Assembly: GCA_021545665.1 (NCBI GenBank)
Contig: JAJRTX010000049.1
Coordinates: forward strand, 1-7,416
Reading direction: 5' to 3'
DNA length: 7,416 bases
Source of the DNA: Zetaproteobacteria bacterium
Lineage (GTDB): Bacteria > Pseudomonadota > Zetaproteobacteria > Mariprofundales > Mariprofundaceae
Positions 1-5,941 of this stretch are shown in pieces. The notes beneath the pieces are model-generated. The model saw only the letters and a program-made list of their open reading frames with translations, had not been told where the DNA came from and made no database searches. Numbering within the stretch: the first letter of the stretch is position 1; each line of letters begins with the position of its first letter. Both the position numbers and the translations under genes were made by a program.

Positions 1-135
1 ACCAAGGGCTGTTTCAACTGTGAGTTTTGTCAGTAACTGACTTAAGCTCGATATATCAGATTCCGTCTTCATATGTTTGGCCAGCTCACTGGCCAACGCA
101 ACTAACTTTGGATCATGCTTTCCTTTCTTCTTCAT
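1..135 (-). CDS. IS256-family transposase, N-terminal 45 residues (partial)
   Basis: The start codon is at 135-133 and the frame stays open to the window edge, so only the first 45 residues are visible. The protein begins MKKKGKHDPKLVALASELA and continues through a stretch containing DISSLSQLLTKLTVETALG. A helical segment of the type 'L..LTK.TVE.AL' just before the edge is characteristic of mutator/IS256 transposases, where it precedes the 'AEL..HLGY' region. A strong Shine-Dalgarno AGGAG (complement of 141-145) sits 5 nt from the ATG and supports this start. The DDE catalytic residues lie beyond the edge, so intactness cannot be judged. If active, it would catalyse cut-and-paste or copy-out transposition of its own element. 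Confidence 0.8.
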   Translation of the reverse strand, partial: MKKKGKHDPKLVALASELAKHMKTESDISSLSQLLTKLTVETALG

Positions 136-170
136 AAATACTCCTGTCAGCATAATAGCTGTTTGAAATA

Positions 171-195
171 TTTACACAGTTGGATTTACAGTCTC
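171..195. repeat. Terminal inverted repeat of the IS256-family element
   Basis: Read on the minus strand from 195, the sequence begins GAGACTGTAAATCCAACTGT and ends GTAAA. The G-rich outer end followed by an inner 'TGTGTAAA' is the usual form of IS256-family ends. It lies 36 bp upstream of the transposase start. The partner repeat is outside the window, so the pairing is not shown directly. Confidence 0.65.
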
Positions 196-220
196 TTGAT
201 ATCTTCCCATACGTGGCTGT

Positions 221-3200
221 TTAAAAATTATCATTAAACACGACCTGTAATTTGTTCTGCAAGATTTCCGGCGTATATGGTTTCTGGATAAACCCAGCCA
301 GATCCTTTCCAATAAAGTCAGGAGTTGCATCCTGCTCCGTATAACCACTTGAAAGTATTACCAGTACATTCGGGTTAATTTTCCTTAACTCACTGAAACA
401 CTTTTTACCATCCATCTTGGGCATAGTCATATCCATCAGCACACAAGAAATTTCACATTGATGTTGCAAATAAATTTTTACAGCGTCCTCTCCATCCTCA
501 GCAGTGAGTGTTGTAAACCCCATGTCTTCCAACATGATAGCCGCAACCTCGCGAATAGTCTCTTCATCATCTACAATTAATACCGTACCATGTCCTTGCC
601 AATGATCAGATATGTTTAATTCATTTGGTTTCGTAAAAGCTTCTTTGCTGGAGACAGGAAAAAGTATCTTAAATGTAGTGCCACGGCCCATCTCACTGTA
701 AACCTTCAATGCCCCTCGATGACTATTGACAATGCCAACTACTGCACTCATGCCCAATCCACGGCCTGCGAATTTGGTAGTAAAGAAGGGGTCAAATATC
801 TTTTTCATTGTCGCTGTATCCATGCCACAACCGGTATCGGATACTTCCAGGTACACATACCGCCCCTCTGGTAAAGTAGGGTCTGTCAGTGTGCTGTACA
901 AGTACTCTGAATCTGCATACATTATTCCAGTATTTACGGAAATTATACCACTCTTATCTTCAATGGCTTCATTGGCATTGGTAAGCAGGTTCAGTATTAC
1001 CTGTTGTAACTGTGACTCATCTGCTTCAATAGCAGGCAAAGATGGTTCAATCTGGTATCTGAGCAATACATTTTTCTTGATGGATACCTCCATTAACCTG
1101 CTGATATCCTCAACCAACTCAGAAAGATTGATCATCTTAAGCTCAAATTTTCCCTTGCCCGAATAGGCAAGCATTTGTTTGCAAAGACTTGCTGCACTCT
1201 GGGTTGAATCTTCTATCTGAAAAAGAAAGTCCATAGCAGGGGAATCTGACTCCAGCCTGCGTTCGGCCAGAGCCACATTGCCCATGATCGCCGTCAAAAT
1301 ATTATTAAAGTCATGTGCAATGCCGCCGGCCAGCACCCCCAGGCTCTCCAGTCTCTGCGCGTGCTCCATCTGATTCTGCAAAACTTTTTCTGCGGTTATA
1401 TTTCGCTGAAAACCGACAAAATGTATAATTTCACCTGAGTCATTATAAATTGGACTGATAACATGTTCGGCATCATAGAAAGAGCCATCCTTGCGCTTAT
1501 TGGTTAATTGCGCGCGCCATATTTTACCCGCTCTGATGGTTTCCCATAGCTCTGAATAGAAGCCCTCCCTTTCTTTCCCGCTCTTCAATATATTGGGAGA
1601 TAATCCAATGGCTTCATCCTTACTGTAACCGTTTAGTGCTTCAAAAGCTGGATTGACATATTGTATGATCCCTTTGGCATCGGTAATAATAATTGATTCC
1701 ACAGCCTGCTCAACCACCGCAGCCAGGCGTCTGATTGCTGCTTCTCTACCTTTGCGACCGCTGATATCATGTACCATGCCGATAAACAGATAGCCTTCAC
1801 CTGGCACATCCATTGTATTTATAGAAAGGTCTATGGGAAAGACGCTGCCATTCTTGTGCAGGCCTTCGACTTCGACCGATTGTCCGATAATGTGGGACTT
1901 TCCTCCGGCCAAGTTCGCAGCCAAACCAGTCTTGTGCCTGGTACGGTATGACTCCGGCATAAGCATTGTAATATTGTTCCCGACTAACTCTTCACGAGAA
2001 TATCCAAAAAGATTCTCTATGGATGGATTTATATTTGTAATAACACCTTTTGTAGTAATGGTGATAATACCATCAACTGCGCATGTGAAAATTGCCTGCA
2101 TATTGGCGCTAATGCGCGTCAGTTCACTGGCAATACTGTTAAATGATTGGATAACATAGCCCAGCTCATCTTCTGATTTAACATCAGGTTCCCTCATGTC
2201 CCCATATTTCATGCGTTCTGCTGTTTCAGCCAGTGAATTAATCATAAGCATGATTGAGCGGTAAAAGGCTATAAAAAGAAAAATGATCAGCATCAGGGAT
2301 ATAGCCAGAATGGATTTGATTTGATACATATTCTCGGACTTTCTCTCAATCACCTGTTCCAGAGTATTAGACTGGTAATCGAGCATCATGGATTGAAGTT
2401 TTACGGCAGTATGTATCACCTGCGTACCTTGCTGGAAGTAATACTTTGAATTAAAAGGAAAAGTCCCCTCTGTCAAAAAAGCATTTCGGGTCATCCTGTC
2501 AAAAGTTAAAATAGCTTGTTTAAACTCACTGACATATTGGCTTAGCTTTCTCTGTAGCATCCCTGTTTCATCTATATCAGAGATATGAGTTAAAGTCTTT
2601 TGCATTTGTGCTTTCATCTGCTCACTTAAATTGAAAATTCTATATTCATCAATTTTACTAATCTGTTTTCTAGCTATAAAACCGACGCCTAACCCTCTTG
2701 TTTGGCCGACTAATTCTATCACTTGAGGTAAATGATCGGATACTGCATCTGAGATATTTTGAAAGGTCGAGTTAGCATCAGAGGTGTAGGATAGGCTACT
2801 CCCAATGTGGATTGACATTCGAGTTATTTGCTTAATCGTATTGGAATGGGCCAGCCAGAGTGTATCGATATCGCCATTTAATCTGTTGGCTAAAATAAAG
2901 TCCCATAATTCCTCTATTTCAGCCAGCCTTTCTATTTCATACTGCTTAGGGTTATTTCTATGAGTCCAGACCTTCAGATTCTTGATGAGTTCCCCTACCT
3001 TCTCCATACTTTGTTGTATTCTTTTAGCAGGAAATGACTGATCACCATGCAAGCGGGCATTGGTCATGCCCCGATGCTCCTGCATAGCTACTACCAGTTT
3101 GGATGATTCGCGCAAAAAATAGATTCCCGCCTTGTCTTTCTGCGCCTGTGCTATTTTATTTGACAGGGATTCAAGTGTATATTTCATGCTGAAACCCAAT

Positions 3201-3910
3201 GGCACAGAAAAAATAATTGCGATTAGTATAAACTTCCTGGGAAAACTGAGCTTAAACATTAGTCTGATAACAGGATAGAAGATATCCTGAGATGTTTTGA
3301 AGCGGCATTCAGTCTTGCCTAAAGCCCATAAAGCAATACTGACTGCCAGAAAGCCTGTCGCAGTCATCAACGACATTGACATTTGATATGTCAGAGAAAC
3401 ATGTGTCTCTCTATATATCAAATTTAGGATAATTCTATACAGGCTTGCAATGCCAGTAGCGCTAATTAAAAGACTGGTGGTATAATAGCTCCATGTCTTA
3501 TGACAGCCAAAGAGAAGAAGTAGAGCAGCAGTGCTGGAGCATATGAAAGCAATGATCGTTGAGGGAGCCATCCGCCCCGGATACGGGTTGTCCGGGTAGG
3601 CGGTGGAATGATTGTAGAAGAGATTATCAATACCTAAGCTGGTGCCGAAAACCAGTTGTCCCAGTATCAACATTGCAAACAGCCCAACAATAGCAGCACA
3701 TCCAAGGCGGACAGGGTGCCAGCTTCCGGGAAGTAGCAATGTGAGGCCAAGCAGCATAAAACTTAATGCAGTATTAAAAGTCATATTCGCAATAGCAGGA
3801 ACTGCACTGACCAGTGCTTCATGATCAAATATCCAACCAAGCAGCGAAAACAGCCCGGTCAAGATAGCAACCATGCCGCCGGAAATTAACCATTTTCTAT
3901 CAGTAGTCAT
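221..3910 (-). CDS. Large membrane hybrid sensor histidine kinase (7TM module, NIT-like sensor, HAMP, 2 PAS, HisKA, HATPase, REC)
   Basis: A 1229-residue inner-membrane hybrid kinase that should autophosphorylate on His and pass the phosphate to its own receiver. Six hydrophobic helices lie in about residues 8-197, with a twice-used 'NTAL.F..LGL..LL'-like motif (45-60 and a weaker version at 113-132). A seventh helix (225-242) leads into an extracytoplasmic, mostly helical region (about 245-530) with two RG motifs, QEHRG (277-281) and GQTRG (402-406), as in NIT-type sensors. An eighth helix (531-551) is followed by HAMP (DELG at 581-584), a FixL-like PAS (603-720), a second PAS (725-845), HisKA with GGIAHDFNN (His866), the ATPase N box (Asn978), DTGCGM (1025-1030) and GRGLGM (1049-1054), and REC (Asp1114, Asp1115, phospho-acceptor Asp1160, Lys1210). 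All catalytic residues are present and the frame is unbroken. The start is supported only by a weak GGGTGA. No partner regulator lies nearby; the ligand is unknown. Confidence 0.93.
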   Translation of the reverse strand: MTTDRKWLISGGMVAILTGLFSLLGWIFDHEALVSAVPAIANMTFNTALSFMLLGLTLLLPGSWHPVRLGCAAIVGLFAMLILGQLVFGTSLGIDNLFYNHSTAYPDNPYPGRMAPSTIIAFICSSTAALLLLFGCHKTWSYYTTSLLISATGIASLYRIILNLIYRETHVSLTYQMSMSLMTATGFLAVSIALWALGKTECRFKTSQDIFYPVIRLMFKLSFPRKFILIAIIFSVPLGFSMKYTLESLSNKIAQAQKDKAGIYFLRESSKLVVAMQEHRGMTNARLHGDQSFPAKRIQQSMEKVGELIKNLKVWTHRNNPKQYEIERLAEIEELWDFILANRLNGDIDTLWLAHSNTIKQITRMSIHIGSSLSYTSDANSTFQNISDAVSDHLPQVIELVGQTRGLGVGFIARKQISKIDEYRIFNLSEQMKAQMQKTLTHISDIDETGMLQRKLSQYVSEFKQAILTFDRMTRNAFLTEGTFPFNSKYYFQQGTQVIHTAVKLQSMMLDYQSNTLEQVIERKSENMYQIKSILAISLMLIIFLFIAFYRSIMLMINSLAETAERMKYGDMREPDVKSEDELGYVIQSFNSIASELTRISANMQAIFTCAVDGIITITTKGVITNINPSIENLFGYSREELVGNNITMLMPESYRTRHKTGLAANLAGGKSHIIGQSVEVEGLHKNGSVFPIDLSINTMDVPGEGYLFIGMVHDISGRKGREAAIRRLAAVVEQAVESIIITDAKGIIQYVNPAFEALNGYSKDEAIGLSPNILKSGKEREGFYSELWETIRAGKIWRAQLTNKRKDGSFYDAEHVISPIYNDSGEIIHFVGFQRNITAEKVLQNQMEHAQRLESLGVLAGGIAHDFNNILTAIMGNVALAERRLESDSPAMDFLFQIEDSTQSAASLCKQMLAYSGKGKFELKMINLSELVEDISRLMEVSIKKNVLLRYQIEPSLPAIEADESQLQQVILNLLTNANEAIEDKSGIISVNTGIMYADSEYLYSTLTDPTLPEGRYVYLEVSDTGCGMDTATMKKIFDPFFTTKFAGRGLGMSAVVGIVNSHRGALKVYSEMGRGTTFKILFPVSSKEAFTKPNELNISDHWQGHGTVLIVDDEETIREVAAIMLEDMGFTTLTAEDGEDAVKIYLQHQCEISCVLMDMTMPKMDGKKCFSELRKINPNVLVILSSGYTEQDATPDFIGKDLAGFIQKPYTPEILQNKLQVVFNDNF

Positions 3911-4089
3911 CCATTATCACCCAAACTCATACATCTTAAATTCATGTCACTGTAACCACTTTTTGATTGCTTGTTACAAAACCATAAAGCCCTGTTAAAC
4001 GATTCGCCTGTCTACTCTTTTCTATGTCATATGGCAATCTTATCCACTGCATATTCCCTTAGGGAGATGCTCATTTATTCCTGAATATA

Positions 4090-4098
4090 TGTGATAAT
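4090..4098 (+). promoter_or_regulatory. Candidate extended -10 promoter element before the IS5 remnant
   Basis: TGTGATAAT fits an extended -10 (TG, one base, then GATAAT, which matches 5 of 6 in TATAAT). No good -35 is seen at the right spacing; extended -10 promoters can do without one. Transcription would start near 4105, just ahead of the AGGAG at 4116-4120. Such short motifs also arise by chance in AT-rich DNA. Confidence 0.3.
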
Positions 4099-4127
4099 CG
4101 AATGATTTCATTGACAGGAGAATCTCC

Positions 4128-4250
4128 ATGGTCAAGAAATTTAGTTTCGTGAAAACCCGCTATCGTGGATTGACCAGGAACAGGTCTCAGGTGAACATGC
4201 TGATGGGGCTGGCGAACATCTATATGTTGCGAAGAAAGTTGGCTTCTTGA
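4128..4250 (+). pseudogene. IS5-family transposase, C-terminal remnant
   Basis: The reading frame gives 40 residues starting MVKKFSFVKTRYRGLTRN and continuing QVNMLMGLANIYMLRRKL before a TGA at 4248-4250. This matches the well-known C-terminal end of IS5-family transposases (form 'FGFVKTRYRGLAKN....L..L.NLY..RRKL'). The catalytic DDE core that should precede it is missing: upstream in frame there is an early stop (4095-4097) and only unrecognisable sequence between. The frame after the TGA stays open to 4338-4340 and could be a former tail, but I cannot tell whether the TGA is original. The fragment has no transposase function. It happens to begin with an ATG preceded by AGGAG (4116-4120) at 7 nt spacing, so a small, very basic peptide could still be made. 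Confidence 0.75.
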
Positions 4251-4487
4251 GGGACAAGTCCATCCGTATTTTGCCAATATAGACGGAAAGATTGGAGAAA
4301 CGGCAAAAAAATGATCGGAACCGCACAGAATTCTAATTGATCACTTTTTACCTACCCTGCAAAAGGTGACCGTAAAGAATTTTGGCAATTGATCAGCATT
4401 TCCCTAATGGATTTGTCTTCGATGGAGCTTCAATTCCCCGCATACTGTGGGGAGTGCTCTCTCCGACTGACCTGTAGCATATAGCCC

Positions 4488-4507
4488 GGAGTATTCATGA
4501 ATACTCC
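4488..4507. repeat. Perfect 20-bp palindrome, possible terminator or binding site
   Basis: GGAGTATTCATGAATACTCC equals its own reverse complement over all 20 bases. As RNA it would fold into an 8-bp stem with a CAUG loop, followed on the plus strand by TGTTTTG. That makes it a weak intrinsic terminator candidate for transcripts reading rightward from the IS5 remnant. As DNA it could equally be a dimeric-protein operator or part of an old IS end. The stem is AT-rich and the T run is short, so terminator strength would be modest. Confidence 0.6.
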
Positions 4508-4555
4508 TGTTTTGAAAGACTCCTAATAGCTTCATCAGGGCGGAATTATTTCTGA

Positions 4556-4570
4556 GAGCCTGTCGGACTT
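4556..4570. repeat. IS5-type terminal-repeat-like sequence, unpaired
   Basis: GAGCCTGTCGGACTT resembles the outer ends of many IS5-family elements (IS1031-like 'GAGCCTGTC...'). No inverted partner was found in the window. Its orientation is that of a left end facing right, or the right end of a minus-strand element lying to its right. No transposase start follows it. With the IS5 remnant about 300 bp upstream, it may be a second piece of IS debris, but resemblance from memory is the only support. Confidence 0.3.
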
Positions 4571-4840
4571 AACATGAAACAAACAACGCGCCTGCATGAT
4601 TCTTCCATCCATAATTGATCGGGCTACCGCGCCTTGTGAAGCAATGCCTGTGGACTTGCAAGAGCTGCTCTCTGTGTTTTGGGTTGAGGATAGGATACCC
4701 AGTCGCTACCATGCCTCCAAATTTTAGAAAGCATCAGGGCCACTTGTAAAAGTCAGGGTGGATAAAATACGCCAAAGTGGGGAAGCAGATTGCCACTCAC
4801 GACTTTCGCAAGTGACTCATCAGTTTAACTATAAAAATAA

Positions 4841-4845
4841 AAGGA
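4841..4845 (+). promoter_or_regulatory. Ribosome binding site that decides the serC start
   Basis: AAGGA lies 8 nt before the ATG at 4854-4856 but only 2 nt before the in-frame ATG at 4848-4850. Good spacing therefore selects 4854. The longer in-frame GTG at 4758 would add 32 residues that SerC proteins do not have. Confidence 0.75.
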
Positions 4846-4853
4846 TAATGATC

Positions 4854-5936
4854 ATGACAAGAAGTTATAATTTTAGTGCAGGCCCGGCGATGTTGCCCAC
4901 GGCTGTCATAAAGCGCGCACAGCAGGAAATGCTGGAATGGAATGGCTCAGGAATGTCTGTGATGGAAATGAGTCATCGCGGTAAAGATTTTATGTCGATT
5001 GCGACAAAAGCTGAGAAAGATCTGCGTGACGTGTTATCAATTCCGGAAAATTACAAAGTCCTGTTTTTGCAGGGTGGGGCATCCTCCCAGTTTGCAGCGA
5101 TCCCGCTGAATCTGCTGGGTGATAAAGACAGCGCTGATTATCTGAACACAGGCATGTGGTCGAAAAAGGCGATTGCTGAAGCTAAACGGTACTGCACCGT
5201 GAATATCGCAGCGGACACTTCTGACAACGGTTTTACGACTGTGCCGACACAAGCTGATCTGAAACTGAATCCTGATGCTGCTTATGTTCATTATACGCCC
5301 AATGAGACCATTGGCGGTGTTGAATTTGATTATATTCCGGAAACGAACGGCGTGCCGCTGATCGCTGATATGTCATCTACCCTTCTGTCGCGTCCAATTG
5401 ATGTTTCCAGATTCGCCATGATCTATGCCGGCGCACAGAAAAACATTGGTCCAGCCGGCTTAACGATTGTGATTATTCGTGATGATTTGCTGGGCAAAGC
5501 AGCGCAGAACACCCCGGCGATGTTCAACTATGTTACCCATGTGGACAATGGTTCCATGTATAACACGCCGCCGACTTATAGCTGGTATATGGCAGGTCTG
5601 GTATTCGAGTGGATCAAGGAGCAGGGGGGGCTGACAGCAATAGGTGAAATCAATCAACGCAAGGCTGAGAAGATTTATGCAGTCATTGATGGCACGGATT
5701 TTTATGGCAGCCCGGTCGATAAAAATGGCCGCTCCTGGATGAATGTTCCATTCACCTTGGCAGATGCGGAGCTGGATGCAGCTTTTCTGAAAGGCGCAGC
5801 AGAACGCGGACTGGTCACGCTGAAGGGGCATCGTTCCGTCGGCGGTATGCGTGCCAGTATTTACAATGCAATGCCGGAAACGGGTGTTGACGCACTGGTT
5901 TCCTATATGCATGAGTTTGAAAAGAGTCAGGGATAA
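4854..5936 (+). CDS. serC: Phosphoserine aminotransferase
   Basis: PLP-dependent class V aminotransferase in the cytoplasm. It converts 3-phosphohydroxypyruvate and glutamate to O-phospho-L-serine and 2-oxoglutarate, the second step of serine synthesis. The same enzyme often serves the equivalent step of PLP biosynthesis. From the chosen start it is 360 residues, close to the E. coli length of about 362, and begins MTRSYNFSAGPAMLP, the normal SerC N-terminus. Visible motifs are HRG (41-43, substrate phosphate contact), GGAS (74-77, cofactor phosphate), ADMSS with Asp172 (PLP ring), YAGAQKNIGPAG with the Schiff-base Lys196, NTPPTYS (237-243) and GGMRAS with Arg333 (substrate carboxylate). All are intact. 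serA starts 5 bp after the stop, and the serA ribosome binding site overlaps the serC end, so the two are almost certainly one operon. Confidence 0.97.
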   Translation: MTRSYNFSAGPAMLPTAVIKRAQQEMLEWNGSGMSVMEMSHRGKDFMSIATKAEKDLRDVLSIPENYKVLFLQGGASSQFAAIPLNLLGDKDSADYLNTGMWSKKAIAEAKRYCTVNIAADTSDNGFTTVPTQADLKLNPDAAYVHYTPNETIGGVEFDYIPETNGVPLIADMSSTLLSRPIDVSRFAMIYAGAQKNIGPAGLTIVIIRDDLLGKAAQNTPAMFNYVTHVDNGSMYNTPPTYSWYMAGLVFEWIKEQGGLTAIGEINQRKAEKIYAVIDGTDFYGSPVDKNGRSWMNVPFTLADAELDAAFLKGAAERGLVTLKGHRSVGGMRASIYNAMPETGVDALVSYMHEFEKSQG

Positions 5937-5941
5937 CAGCC

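Larger units (their letters stand above)
1..195 (-). mobile_element. IS256-family insertion sequence, left end, cut by window edge
   Basis: This is the terminal part of an IS256 (mutator-type) element. Two things are seen. One is a transposase N-terminus on the minus strand starting at 135. The other is a terminal-repeat-like sequence at 171-195, whose outer end reads GAGACTGTAAATCC when read inward on the minus strand. The layout of a short terminal repeat, about 35 bp of leader and then the transposase start is normal for this family. The element lies 25 bp beyond the stop codon of the kinase gene. IS256 elements usually duplicate 8-9 bp of target, so bases 196-204 (TTGATATCT) would be one copy; the other copy is outside the window. 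The exact boundary at 195 is inferred from the repeat's form. Confidence 0.8.
4251..4853. other. Gene-poor region between IS5 remnant and serC
   Basis: About 600 bp with no gene I can support. It holds a perfect 20-bp palindrome (4488-4507), an unpaired IS5-type terminus-like sequence (4556-4570), three copies of AATTGATC (4335-4342, 4387-4394, 4613-4620), and an open 43-codon stretch from ATG 4596 to TAG 4727 without a ribosome binding site. The last part must contain the serC promoter and leader. The best -10-like hexamer is TAAAAT at 4763-4768, but it lacks a properly spaced -35. In the putative leader, AGTGG (4776-4780) can pair with CCACT (4793-4797). Overall the region looks like decayed mobile DNA plus the serC upstream region. 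Confidence 0.6.

Noticed and set aside
726..1166. Plus-strand open frame of 146 codons inside the kinase gene
   Set aside because: It is antisense to the conserved HATPase catalytic core of the kinase and has no ribosome binding site or domain.
3951..3978. TGTAAC and GTTACA inverted repeat upstream of the kinase
   Set aside because: The arms are only 6 bp with a 16-bp gap, and no second copy or known operator match was seen. It is common by chance.
4335..4620. Three copies of AATTGATC (4335, 4387, 4613) as a repeat array
   Set aside because: The 8-mers are irregularly spaced without conserved flanks or spacer uniformity. This is neither a CRISPR array nor an iteron set.
4596..4727. Open 43-codon plus-strand frame (starts MILPSIIDRATAPCE)
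   Set aside because: It has no ribosome binding site before the ATG and no recognisable motif. It lies in decayed IS-like DNA and is short enough to be chance.
4744..4768. TTGTAA (4744-4749) and TAAAAT (4763-4768) as a serC promoter
   Set aside because: The spacer is only 13 bp, too short for a sigma-70 promoter. The -10-like hexamer may still be used, but I cannot support the pair.
4776..4797. Hairpin AGTGG/CCACT in the serC leader as a riboswitch or attenuator
   Set aside because: The stem is 5 bp with a 12-nt loop, with no leader peptide and no known riboswitch core. This is too weak to call.
4758..4853. N-terminal 32-residue extension of SerC from the GTG at 4758
   Set aside because: SerC proteins start at the (M)..NFS.GPAMLP motif, and the only good Shine-Dalgarno (4841-4845) fits ATG 4854. 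The upstream in-frame codons are most likely untranslated leader.
5460..5912. Minus-strand open frame of 150 codons opposite serC, and one of 194 codons opposite serA (6479-7063)
   Set aside because: Both lie wholly antisense to clearly conserved enzymes and are low-complexity in motif content, rich in His, Cys and Ile from reversed codons. They are shadows.
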